Origin: DASYLJ01 sp964432595
Lineage (GTDB): Bacteria; Desulfobacterota; Binatia; DP-6
Assembly: GCA_964432595.1 (NCBI GenBank)
Contig: CAYSOF010000031.1
Location: 4,887-68,886 of the forward strand
DNA: 64,000 nt
Reading direction: 5' to 3'
Every line of letters begins with the position of its first letter. Within the stretch, counting starts at the first letter, position 1. The notes under the pieces were generated by a model that did not search any database, was not told the DNA's origin, and saw nothing but the letters and a program-made list of their open reading frames with translations. Made by a program: the position numbers and the translations under genes. Positions 8,293 through 16,498 of this stretch are shown here, in pieces.

Positions 8293-9320
8293 CGCGCATG
8301 CGACGACTCCTCTTGGTCGGACTGCTCGCCGCCACCCTCGCCTGCGACCGCCTGGTCGAGCGGCAGATCGCCGCGAACTTCGACCGGGCGCGCACCGACA
8401 TGCTGACGTCGCCCGATCTGCAGGTCGTGCTGTGCGGGACGGGTTCGCCGCTGCCCGATGCGGCGCGCGCCTCGGCGTGCACGGCGATCGTCGCCGGCGG
8501 CGAGCTGGTGCTCGTCGACGTCGGTCCCGGCTCGTGGGAGGTCGCCGACCTGGCCAACCTGCCGACGAGCGCGCTCAGCGCGGTGCTGCTGACGCACTTC
8601 CACTCCGATCACATCGGGGACCTCGGCGAGGCGATCACCCAGAGCTGGATCGCCGGCCGCGCCCGTCCGCTCGACGTCTACGGTCCGCCGGGGGTCGCGC
8701 GCGTCGTCGACGGCTTCGCGACGGCCTACGCATCGGACGTCGACTACCGCATCGCCCACCATGGCGAAGAGGCGTTGCCCCGTGCCGCAGCGGCCGCCGT
8801 CGCGCACGAGGTGCCGCTGCCCGCCGACCCGCTCGGCGCCACCGTCGTCTTCGAGCGCAACGGTCTCAAGGTCACGATGTTCCGCGTCGACCACACGCCG
8901 GTCGAGCCGGCGGTCGGCTACCGCTTCGACTACCGGGGCCGGTCGGTCGTCGTGAGCGGCGACACCGCGAAGAGCGCCAGCCTGATCGCCAACGCCAAAG
9001 GCGCGGACATCCTGATCCACGAGGCGCTCCAGGCCGACATGGTGCAGCGGGCGAGCCGCGTCGCCGGTGAGACCGGCCGAGCCCGCCTCGCGGGGCTCTC
9101 GAAGGACATCCTGAACTACCACGCGACGCCCGTGCAGGCGGCCGAGACGGCGCGCGAGGCCGGCGTGAAGCAGCTCGTCCTGAGCCATCTCGTCCCCGGG
9201 CCGTCGAACATGCTCGTGCGGCGGATGTTCCTGGACGGCGTCGGCGACGCCTACGACGGCGAGGTCACGATCGGGGAGGACGGCGCCGAGTTCATCCTGC
9301 CGCCGGCCGATTCCCGATAG
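8289..9320 (+). CDS. MBL-fold metallohydrolase lipoprotein (RNase Z/arylsulfatase-like)
   Basis: The 343-residue protein begins with a lipoprotein signal (LLLVGLLAATLAC), which suggests anchoring in the periplasm. It has the metallo-beta-lactamase zinc motif THFHSDHIGD (H103, H105, D107, H108). Further metal ligands are probable in DHTPVEP, in VVVSGDTAKS and in the late LSHLVPG. The overall pattern resembles tRNase Z-like MBL hydrolases with a lipid anchor. The substrate is unknown. The start is GTG 8289 or ATG 8298; the second would also preserve the signal peptide. Confidence 0.8.
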   Translation: MPRMRRLLLVGLLAATLACDRLVERQIAANFDRARTDMLTSPDLQVVLCGTGSPLPDAARASACTAIVAGGELVLVDVGPGSWEVADLANLPTSALSAVLLTHFHSDHIGDLGEAITQSWIAGRARPLDVYGPPGVARVVDGFATAYASDVDYRIAHHGEEALPRAAAAAVAHEVPLPADPLGATVVFERNGLKVTMFRVDHTPVEPAVGYRFDYRGRSVVVSGDTAKSASLIANAKGADILIHEALQADMVQRASRVAGETGRARLAGLSKDILNYHATPVQAAETAREAGVKQLVLSHLVPGPSNMLVRRMFLDGVGDAYDGEVTIGEDGAEFILPPADSR

Positions 9321-9360
9321 CACCCATTGACGCCGGGTCGTCGCTCGCTACAAGGCGCGC

Positions 9361-9741
9361 ATGGCGACGTTCATGCGACCCTACGAGCCCCAGTGCTACG
9401 CGCTCCTGCGCATCGTCACCGGCTTCCTCTTCCTCTGGCACGGATCGCAGAAGGTCCTCGGCTGGCCGGGTGAGGTTCCGGCCGGCGCACCCGCCGTGAT
9501 CCTCTGGACGGCGGGCCCGATCGAGCTGATCGGCGGCGCGCTGGTGATGATCGGCCTCTTCACGCGCTGGGCCGCGTTCATCTGCAGCGGCACGATGGCG
9601 GCGGCTTACTGGATGGCCCACGGCATGAACGCGCTGCTGCCCATCCAGAACGGCGGCGAGCTCGCCGTCATCTACTGCTTCGTCTTCCTCTTCATCGCGG
9701 CGCGCGGCAGCGGCATCTGGAGCGCCGACGGCGGCAGCTAG
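9361..9741 (+). CDS. DoxX family membrane protein
   Basis: The 126-residue protein has four predicted transmembrane helices and the DoxX hallmark segments RIVTGFLFLWHGSQKVLG and GPIELIGGALVMIGLFTR. DoxX-like proteins are linked to quinone or thiol redox at the membrane in several bacteria, but a specific role cannot be assigned here. The gene starts 40 bp after the MBL-fold gene and is followed by a convergent hairpin terminator. Confidence 0.8.
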   Translation: MATFMRPYEPQCYALLRIVTGFLFLWHGSQKVLGWPGEVPAGAPAVILWTAGPIELIGGALVMIGLFTRWAAFICSGTMAAAYWMAHGMNALLPIQNGGELAVIYCFVFLFIAARGSGIWSADGGS

Positions 9742-9744
9742 AGG

Positions 9745-9771
9745 CCGACCCAAGACTTCGTCTCGGGTCGG
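9745..9771. terminator. Bidirectional hairpin terminator (shared CCAAGACTTCGTCTCGG core)
   Basis: CCGACCC pairs with GGGTCGG around an inner AGAC-TTC-GTCT stem. It lies between two convergent stop codons. The same core sequence recurs in the hairpin at 22649-22682, also between convergent genes. Confidence 0.7.
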
Positions 9772-9775
9772 TCTG

Positions 9776-10219
9776 CTAGGTCCGCGAGACGCGAAAGACC
9801 GGATAGCCCGGGGCGATCGCTCCCAACTCGGCGTCGCTCGACGTCGCGCCGACGCCCGGGAAGAACGCCCCCACCTCGAACGCCCAGCGCTGCAGGTACG
9901 CGCGCAGGATCGGCGGCTTCGCGTCGTCGGCGATCTCCGTCGCGGTGAACTCGCGCACCCGCCGGCCGAGACGGAACTCGCCGCGGCCCGACGCGCGCAG
10001 GTTGCGCACCCACTGCGTCTCGCCGCGCGGCGCGACCAGGTACGACGCGCCGTCGTGCTCGAGCACGTTGACCGGCACCACCTGCCACGCGCCCGTCCGA
10101 CGGCCGCGGACCGCGAGGTTCCTCGACCCGTAGACGCTGACGCCGAGCCCGGCGAGACCGCGCACGAACGCGTTGAAGATCGACGCGCCGAGGTTCGGCG
10201 CCACGTAGCGGGCGGACAT
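9776..10219 (-). CDS. Deazaflavin (F420)-dependent nitroreductase family protein (DUF385)
   Basis: The 147-residue protein matches the split-barrel DUF385/Ddn family: VYGSRNLAVRGRRTG, then VAPRGETQWVRNLRASGRGEF. Family members use coenzyme F420 to reduce quinones, nitroaromatics or enones. F420 use here is inferred from the family. It lies 6 bp downstream of an amidohydrolase on the same strand and is probably cotranscribed. Confidence 0.8.
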   Translation of the reverse strand: MSARYVAPNLGASIFNAFVRGLAGLGVSVYGSRNLAVRGRRTGAWQVVPVNVLEHDGASYLVAPRGETQWVRNLRASGRGEFRLGRRVREFTATEIADDAKPPILRAYLQRWAFEVGAFFPGVGATSSDAELGAIAPGYPVFRVSRT

Positions 10220-10225
10220 CGAGGC

Positions 10226-11380
10226 TCAGGCCAGGCTCATCAGGTCGGCGAAGTTGCCGGCATAGAACGCCTCGCGCTCCGCCTCCGAGCGCTCCGCCAG
10301 CGACGTCTCGAACCGCTTCAGCGGATTCCGTCCGCCTTCGACGTGCGGGTAGTCGGACGAGAACATGAACAGCTCCGGCCCGCACCGCGCGATCAGGGCG
10401 CCGACGTCCTCCGTCGGATACGGCGTGACGCGGATCTGCCGCCGCACGTAGTCCGACGGGCGCAGCGACAGGTCGCGGATGCGGCTCTCGGTGCGGCCGA
10501 ACGTGTCCTTCACGATCTCGAGCCGCTCGAGCCACGCGGGCACCCAGACGGCGCCGAGCTCGATCACGCCGATCTTGAGCGCCGGGAAGCGCTCCAGGAC
10601 CTGGTCGAAGATCAGCGCCGCCAGCGCGATCTCCACCCAGTGGCTCACCGCCATGTAGAGGAGCCCGGTGAAGTTCTCGCCGCCGCCGTGGAAGTCGGTC
10701 TGCCCCTCCCAGCCGTTCTGCGCGAAGCCGCGCGCGATCTTGCGGGGCGCGTCGTTCTCGACGTGGAACACGATCGGCACGCCGCGCTCGGCGCACATCG
10801 CGTACATCGGATGCAGCGACGGGTGCGTGATCGAGTGGCTGGCCGGCGGAATGGGCGAGATGGTGATGCCGCGGATACCGGCGTCGAGCGCGAACCGCGT
10901 CTCCTCGATGGCGCGCTCCGGCACCGTGAGCGGCACGTAGGTCACCGGCAGCAGCCGCGGGTCGACGGCGCAGAACTCGACGATTCCCCGCGTCAGCGCG
11001 CGCGCCGCGGCGTAGCTCACGTCGACGTCCTTGGCGAACTCGGCCTGCCCCGGGGCGAACGTCGAGAAGACGAGCTGCGAATGGTAGCCGAGGAGGTCGA
11101 GCGCGCGGCGGCGGTCCTCCGCATGGAACGCGCCGTAGGCGTCCCAGCTCTTCCGCGTGAGGAGCGCCTGCTCGTGCGCGGGACGCTCCGCGGGGTCGCC
11201 GGCGCGCCGCTCGCCGCGCGCGATCATCTGCTGCACGGCGTCCGAGAGCCCGGTGCTGCCGAGCGAGAACGACGGAATGCGGTCGCGGAACGCCGCATCG
11301 GCGTGGGACGCGAGCCAGCCCGGCGTCTCCATCACGTGCGAGTCGGCGTCGTGGAACGTGCGGCCCTCGGCGTACGGCAT
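10226..11380 (-). CDS. Amidohydrolase-family protein (COG2159, decarboxylase-like)
   Basis: The 384-residue TIM-barrel protein begins with FHDADSHVMETP. It contains FHVENDAPRK, a mid-barrel GVIELGAVWVPAWLERLE and a terminal FSSDYPHVEGGRNPL, as in amidohydrolase-2 enzymes such as 2-amino-3-carboxymuconate semialdehyde or gamma-resorcylate decarboxylases. These enzymes act on carboxylated aromatics or related acids using a zinc or manganese ion. The substrate is unknown. It is coupled to a DUF385 oxidoreductase, so a two-step conversion is possible. Confidence 0.8.
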   Translation of the reverse strand: MPYAEGRTFHDADSHVMETPGWLASHADAAFRDRIPSFSLGSTGLSDAVQQMIARGERRAGDPAERPAHEQALLTRKSWDAYGAFHAEDRRRALDLLGYHSQLVFSTFAPGQAEFAKDVDVSYAAARALTRGIVEFCAVDPRLLPVTYVPLTVPERAIEETRFALDAGIRGITISPIPPASHSITHPSLHPMYAMCAERGVPIVFHVENDAPRKIARGFAQNGWEGQTDFHGGGENFTGLLYMAVSHWVEIALAALIFDQVLERFPALKIGVIELGAVWVPAWLERLEIVKDTFGRTESRIRDLSLRPSDYVRRQIRVTPYPTEDVGALIARCGPELFMFSSDYPHVEGGRNPLKRFETSLAERSEAEREAFYAGNFADLMSLA

Positions 11381-11411
11381 GCCCCGTCGTCGCGCGGGAG
11401 CCGGGCCGGCG

Positions 11412-12209
11412 TCAAGTGGGCCGCGCGAAGAGCGCGTTCACCTCGCCGACCGACAGCGCCCCCTCGGACATGGCGCCGTACGTCCCGTTGCCGAGCAGCT
11501 CCTCCGCGATGCGACGGGCCAGCCCCAGTGTCGCCTGCATCGGGCCGCAGCCGACGCTGACGCGGGCGACGCCCGCCTCGGCCAGCGCGGGCACCGACGG
11601 CGCGCCGCCGAAGGCGAGGATGTTGAGCGGCACCCCGACCACCTTCGCCAGGTGCGTGATCGCCCCCAGCTCGATCAACCCTGGCAGAAAGACGCCGTCG
11701 GCGCCGGCCGCGACGTAGCGGGCGGCCCGCTGCTCCGCCTCCGCGAGCCGCGTCTCCGGCGCGCCCAGCTGCTTCAGGTAGACGTCGCACCGCGCGTTCA
11801 CGAAGACCGGCAAGCCGAGCGCACGGATCGCGGCGATCTTCGCGACGAGCACCTCGGGATCGTGCCGTCCGTCCTCGAGGTTGATGCCGATGCCCCCTGC
11901 GTCGACGACCCGCTGCACCGCGCGGCAGACGGCCTCCGGCGTGGCACCGTACCCCTCCTCCATGTCGACGGTGAGCGGCACGTCGATCACCGCGGCGATG
12001 CGCGCGACGGACGCCACGAGCTCGCCGAGCGGCAGGTGCTGGCCGTCGGGGTGCCCGAGCGACCACGCCAGCGCGGCGCTGCTCGTCGCCAGCGCCGGTG
12101 CGCCGGCGGCCTCGAACAGGCGGGCGCTCGCCGCATCCCAGACGTTGACGAGGACCAGCGGCTGCCCGGGACGGTGCAGGCCGCGAAACGCCGCCGCGCG
12201 ATCAGTCAT
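11412..12209 (-). CDS. Isocitrate lyase/phosphoenolpyruvate mutase family protein
   Basis: The 265-residue TIM barrel belongs to the PEP mutase/isocitrate lyase superfamily. LVLVNVWDAASARLFEAAGA is the usual N-terminus, VDMEEGYGATPEAV carries the metal-binding acidic residues, and GINLEDGR follows. The canonical isocitrate lyase KKCGH motif is replaced by VNARCDVYLKQLG, which fits carboxyvinyl-carboxyphosphonate phosphorylmutase-like or 2-methylisocitrate-lyase-like subfamilies. The start at 12209 overlaps the stop of the DNA-repair gene by 8 bp. The overlap suggests cotranscription rather than functional linkage. Confidence 0.8.
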   Translation of the reverse strand: MTDRAAAFRGLHRPGQPLVLVNVWDAASARLFEAAGAPALATSSAALAWSLGHPDGQHLPLGELVASVARIAAVIDVPLTVDMEEGYGATPEAVCRAVQRVVDAGGIGINLEDGRHDPEVLVAKIAAIRALGLPVFVNARCDVYLKQLGAPETRLAEAEQRAARYVAAGADGVFLPGLIELGAITHLAKVVGVPLNILAFGGAPSVPALAEAGVARVSVGCGPMQATLGLARRIAEELLGNGTYGAMSEGALSVGEVNALFARPT

Positions 12210-13671
12210 GTACCGCCTCCTCGTTCCAGAGATGGAGCAACGCGTACGCACGCCACGGGCGCCACGCTTCGGCCAACGTGCGCACCGCGGATTCGGACAG
12301 CGGCCCGGCGCCGTTGCCCAACGCGCGGCGGACGCCGAGATCGCCGGCCGGAAACGCGTCCGGCTCGCCGAGCGCGCGCATCGCGACGTAGCTCGCGGTC
12401 CACGGCCCGATGCCCGGCACGGCGACCAGCCGCTCGACCGCCTCGTCGAGGCCGCCCGTCGCATCGAGGACGAGCGATCCGTCGTCGACCGCCCGCGCCA
12501 GGCCGCGGATGGTCTCGGCACGCGCGCGCGGCATGCCGATGCGCTCGACGTCCGCGTCGGCGAGCGCCGCGGCCGTCGGGAACAGATGCGTCAGGCCGGG
12601 CATCGCCGTGTCGACCGGGCGTCCGAACGCCGCGACCAGGCGGCCCGCGAGCGTCGTGGCGCCACGCACCGTGACTTGTTGGCCGAGCACCGCGCGCACG
12701 GCGAGCTCGAACGGGTCCCAGGCGCCGGGAACCCGCAGGCCGGGCCGTGCGGTGATGAGGGGGCGCAGCCGCGGGCTGCGGCGGAGGTGCCGCGCGATCT
12801 CGTCCGGATCGGCCGCGAGGTCGAAGAGGCGGCGCGCGCGATCGACGACGCGGATCAGCCCGGCGGTCGCGGGCAGCCGCACGCGCATCGTGAGCGAGCG
12901 TGCATCCGCGCCGCGCACGATGGCCACGGTGCCGGTGTCGTCGCCGAGCGCGATCACGCGTTCGTACGCGCCGTCGGCCACGCGCTCGACGCCGGGAACG
13001 GCGCGCGGGCCGAGGAAGCCGAGCATCGCGTCCCAGTCGTACGGGGCACGGTACGGCAGGCGGACCGTCAGCGCGCCGCCCGCAGCCTCGCGGCTCCGCC
13101 GCCGCCTGAGCTCCGTCGGCGACGCGCGGAACGTCGCCCGCACGGCGTGATTGAACTGCCGGATGCTGCGGAACCCGGCGGACAGCGCGACCTGGGTCAT
13201 CGACAGATTCGTCTCGTCGATGAGCGCGCGCGCGAAGTGGACGCGGCGGACACGCGCCACCTCGCCGGGCGAGGCGCCGAGATGACGCGCGAACAATCGC
13301 CGGAGTTGTCTCCCCCCGATGCCGAGCCGCGCGGCAAAGGCTTCGACGTCGTCGCCGTCGAGCGCGTCGTCGTCGATGAGCCGCAGCGCGCGCGCGACCA
13401 CCGCCGAGCTCCCCATCCAGGCCGGCGTCCCCGGCGCGGTCTCCGGCCGGCAGCGCATGCAGGGCCGATACCCGGCCGCCTCGGCCGCCGCGGCGCACGA
13501 GACGAACGTGACGTTCTCGAGCTTCGGCGGCCGCACCGGACACACGGGGCGGCAGTAGATGCCCGTCGTGCGGACGGCGATGAAGAAGCGCCCGTCGAAG
13601 CGGGCGTCCCGCGCCAGCATGGCGCGGTAGCAGCGGCGCGGATCCAGCGTCACGACCCTTCCATACTGCAT
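12202..13671 (-). CDS. alkA: Ada regulatory domain / AraC HTH / AlkA DNA glycosylase fusion
   Basis: The 489-residue fusion has three parts. The N-terminal Ada zinc domain has Cys40 as probable methyl-phosphotriester acceptor plus C44, C71 and C74. An AraC-type HTH lies at about residues 95-185. AlkA N-terminal and HhH-GPD glycosylase domains follow, with VPGIGPWTASYVAMRAL and the catalytic Asp in FPAGDLGVRRA. The C-terminal O6-methylguanine methyltransferase of Ada is absent. It should excise alkylated bases and sense methyl-phosphotriesters to activate transcription. The start at 13671 (MQYGRVVTLDPRRCYRA) matches the family; an upstream in-frame start would add 17 unrelated residues. Confidence 0.9.
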   Translation of the reverse strand: MQYGRVVTLDPRRCYRAMLARDARFDGRFFIAVRTTGIYCRPVCPVRPPKLENVTFVSCAAAAEAAGYRPCMRCRPETAPGTPAWMGSSAVVARALRLIDDDALDGDDVEAFAARLGIGGRQLRRLFARHLGASPGEVARVRRVHFARALIDETNLSMTQVALSAGFRSIRQFNHAVRATFRASPTELRRRRSREAAGGALTVRLPYRAPYDWDAMLGFLGPRAVPGVERVADGAYERVIALGDDTGTVAIVRGADARSLTMRVRLPATAGLIRVVDRARRLFDLAADPDEIARHLRRSPRLRPLITARPGLRVPGAWDPFELAVRAVLGQQVTVRGATTLAGRLVAAFGRPVDTAMPGLTHLFPTAAALADADVERIGMPRARAETIRGLARAVDDGSLVLDATGGLDEAVERLVAVPGIGPWTASYVAMRALGEPDAFPAGDLGVRRALGNGAGPLSESAVRTLAEAWRPWRAYALLHLWNEEAVHD

Positions 13672-13787
13672 ACGGCCGCGCGGCACTGGCAATGGACGGA
13701 CGTGGTCCTGCGGTCCGCCCATGTGACCCCGCCCGGCGTCGGTGCTATGGGGGCCCCGGACGTGACGGCCCAGCCTGCAGCTCGCCG

Positions 13788-15272
13788 ATGACGCGGATCA
13801 CGCTGCACGAGCCGCTCGTGTCGTCGCACGCGGTGGAGTTCCGCTGGGAGGTCGACCCCGCGACGCCACTCTATCGCCGGACGTCGTTCGCGCTCCGCTT
13901 CCCCGACGACTGTCCGCTCGACGACGTTCCGGTCGCCCTGTGGCGCACCATCGCGGTCCTCTGCCTGCACAGCCACTGGACGCTGCTGCGCCCGTGTCGG
14001 GTCGAGCTGGCCTGGACGCTCGCCCCGGGCGAGCGCGAGTTCTGGCTGCGCCTCCTCGACGCCGCCGTGGTCACACTCGAGGCCACCCGCGGCGGTGCGG
14101 ACGTCGCGCGCGCCATCGACCTCCACGACGACGGCCCGTCCAGTCCACCGGCCCCCGCCCGCGACACCGGCTGCGCGGTGACCGCGTTCAGCGGCGGCAA
14201 GGACAGCCTGCTGCAGCTCGGACTGCTCGCCGAGCTCGGCCAGCGGCCCATCGCCGTGATGACGACCTCGCCGATGCCGCCGATGCACGACCACACGACG
14301 CCACGCCGCCGCACGCTCATGGGAGAGATCGTATGGCGGCGCCGCATCGAGCTCGTCGAGGTGTGCTCCGATTTCCGCGCGGCGTGGGACAACGACTTCG
14401 CGCGGCTGCGCGGCCACCAGATCGCGGTCAACGAGATCACCGACACGTTCCTCTACCTGGCGTCCGCGCTGGTCGTCGGCTGGCTGCGTGGCGCGCCGCG
14501 CATCTTCCTCGCGTCGGAGGCCGAGCTGCAGGAGACGGTCCTGCGCGACGGCCGCGTCGTGCAACATCCGCACTTCATGTACTCGGCCGTGACGCAGCAG
14601 GCGCTCGACGCGCTCCTCGCGCGCCACGGCCTGCGCTACGGCTCGACCAACTACCCGCTGCACAGCGGGCAGGTGCAGCGGCTCCTCTGGACCCGCTACC
14701 ACGACCTGCGCGACCTGCAGTACTCGTGCTGGCGCGTCGGCCCCGACCAGGCGGCCTGTAGCGCCTGCGCGCAGTGCCTGCGCGTGGCGATCACGGCTCT
14801 GGCGGCCGGCGGATCACCGGCCGCGATGGGCATCGACCTCGTCCACCTGCTGCCGCTGATGCGCGACTGGTCGCCCGCCGAGCCCCGCGGCGACGGGCTG
14901 CCCGACGATCGCGTGAAGGCGTCGCTGCACGGGCACGTCGTGCGCGAGGTCGCGGCCGTGTCGCCCCTTGCGCTGGCGCGGCGCCTCGTCGCCGGCGATC
15001 CACGGCGCCTCTTCGATCGCCACGCGCTCGCGGCCATTCGCGCGTACGCGGCGTTGCGGCGGCGCCTCGTCGCACGGACCGCATCCGTGCCCGCCCCGGG
15101 ATACCGCCGCGCGTACCTCGCGCTCGTGGACGGCGCGCTCCGCGACCGCCTGGCCGCCATCTTCGACGGCGCCTTCGCGTCCGCCGACGTCGACGAGGAC
15201 GCGGCGGCCCTCGCGCGCACGCGGTCGCTCGCGACGTGGATATCGGCACCCCTCATGGAGGAGGCGACATGA
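13788..15272 (+). CDS. PP-loop ATPase-fold protein resembling MurL
   Basis: The 494-residue protein carries the PP-loop motif AFSGGKDSLLQLGLL at about residue 135 and a cysteine cluster YSCWRVGPDQAACSACAQC. Both recall MurL (peptidoglycan L-to-D glutamate epimerization) and QueC-like enzymes. A basic, poorly conserved C-terminal part of about 150 residues follows. ATP-dependent adenylation of a carboxylate is the expected chemistry. Its stop overlaps the ATG of a DegT aminotransferase (ATGA), and a glycosyltransferase follows. Such a cassette could modify an amino-sugar or a small peptide-like glycan rather than cell-wall peptide. The MurL assignment is by motif only. Confidence 0.7.
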   Translation: MTRITLHEPLVSSHAVEFRWEVDPATPLYRRTSFALRFPDDCPLDDVPVALWRTIAVLCLHSHWTLLRPCRVELAWTLAPGEREFWLRLLDAAVVTLEATRGGADVARAIDLHDDGPSSPPAPARDTGCAVTAFSGGKDSLLQLGLLAELGQRPIAVMTTSPMPPMHDHTTPRRRTLMGEIVWRRRIELVEVCSDFRAAWDNDFARLRGHQIAVNEITDTFLYLASALVVGWLRGAPRIFLASEAELQETVLRDGRVVQHPHFMYSAVTQQALDALLARHGLRYGSTNYPLHSGQVQRLLWTRYHDLRDLQYSCWRVGPDQAACSACAQCLRVAITALAAGGSPAAMGIDLVHLLPLMRDWSPAEPRGDGLPDDRVKASLHGHVVREVAAVSPLALARRLVAGDPRRLFDRHALAAIRAYAALRRRLVARTASVPAPGYRRAYLALVDGALRDRLAAIFDGAFASADVDEDAAALARTRSLATWISAPLMEEAT

Positions 15273-16492
15273 TCGCACCGCAGGACCTGACCGCGGCCGA
15301 GATCGAGTCCATCAGGCATCTGATTCCCGATCCGGAGCCGCCCCTCGGCGAGCCGACGGGGACGCCGGACGAGCCGTCGCCGGACGGACCGCTGCGCGTC
15401 TGCGAGACGCTACTCGACGGCAACGAGCGACGCTACGTCCTCGAGTGCTTCGACACGAACCGCATCTCGTCGGCCGGCCCGTTCGTCGGCCGCTTCGAGG
15501 AGGCCTTCGCCGCCGCCGCCGGCTGCCGCTACGGCGTCGCGTGCTCGAGCGGCACCGCGGCGCTCCACCTCGCGCTCGGTGCGGCGGGCATCGCTCCCGG
15601 CGACGAGGTCCTGATGCCGACCTTCACGATGATCGCGACGCCGAACGCCGCCGCGCTGCTCGGCGCGACGCCGGTCTTCGTCGACGCCGAGCCGGATACC
15701 TGGAACCTCGCGGTCGACCAGCTCGAGGCGAAGATCACGCCGCGCACGCGGGCCATCGTCCCCGTCCACATCTACGGCCATCCGTGCGACATGGAGCCCA
15801 TCACGGAGCTCGCGCGACGCCATCGCCTCGTCGTCGTCGAGGACGCCGCGGAGGCGCACGGCGCCATGTACGGCCGCCGCCCCGTCGGCAGTCTCGGCGA
15901 CGTGGCCGCGTTCTCGTTCTACGGCAACAAGGTCGTGACCACCGGCGAAGGCGGTATGCTCACGACGAACGACGCCGCCATCGCGGCGCGCGCGCGCGAG
16001 CTGCGCGCGCTCTGCTTCTCGGCCGAGCGGCACTTCTGGCACCGCTCGGTCGGCTTCAACTACCGCATGACGAACCTCCAGGCCGCCGTCGGCCTGGCGC
16101 AGACCGAGCGCCTCCCCGAGCTCGTCGAGCGCCGGCGGCACAACGCCGAGCGCTACGCCGCGGTGCTCGGCGACATTCCCGGGCTCGGGCTGCCGGTGGA
16201 GCGACCCGGCGTGCGCAACGTCTTCTGGATGTTCGGCATCACCGTCGATGCCGAGCTCTTCGGCTGCACGCGCGACGAGCTCCGCCGCCGTCTCGCGCGT
16301 CGCGGCATCGAGACCCGCACCTTCTTCGTCCCGATGCACATCCAGCCCGCGTACTTTCGCGCACATCGCGGCGAGTCCCATCCCGTCGCCGAGCGGCTCG
16401 GCGCGACCGGGCTCTACCTGCCATCGGGCCCGGCGCTGTCGGACGACGACATCGCCTACGTGGCGCGCGAGATACGCCGCGCCTCGGAGTGA
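15269..16492 (+). CDS. DegT/DnrJ/EryC1/StrS sugar aminotransferase
   Basis: The 407-residue PLP enzyme has the family pattern GCRYGVACSSGTAALHLAL, PTFTMIATPNAAALLGA, VEDAAEAHGA and FSFYGNKVVTTGEGG, with the PLP-binding Lys in YGNK. Family members transaminate keto-sugars bound to nucleotides. An N-terminal extension of about 45 residues is rich in Pro and Glu. A strong GGAGGAGG precedes the ATG, which overlaps the previous stop. The downstream glycosyltransferase is in the same frame, separated only by this gene's TGA. Confidence 0.9.
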   Translation: MIAPQDLTAAEIESIRHLIPDPEPPLGEPTGTPDEPSPDGPLRVCETLLDGNERRYVLECFDTNRISSAGPFVGRFEEAFAAAAGCRYGVACSSGTAALHLALGAAGIAPGDEVLMPTFTMIATPNAAALLGATPVFVDAEPDTWNLAVDQLEAKITPRTRAIVPVHIYGHPCDMEPITELARRHRLVVVEDAAEAHGAMYGRRPVGSLGDVAAFSFYGNKVVTTGEGGMLTTNDAAIAARARELRALCFSAERHFWHRSVGFNYRMTNLQAAVGLAQTERLPELVERRRHNAERYAAVLGDIPGLGLPVERPGVRNVFWMFGITVDAELFGCTRDELRRRLARRGIETRTFFVPMHIQPAYFRAHRGESHPVAERLGATGLYLPSGPALSDDDIAYVAREIRRASE

Positions 16493-16498
16493 CGGCGC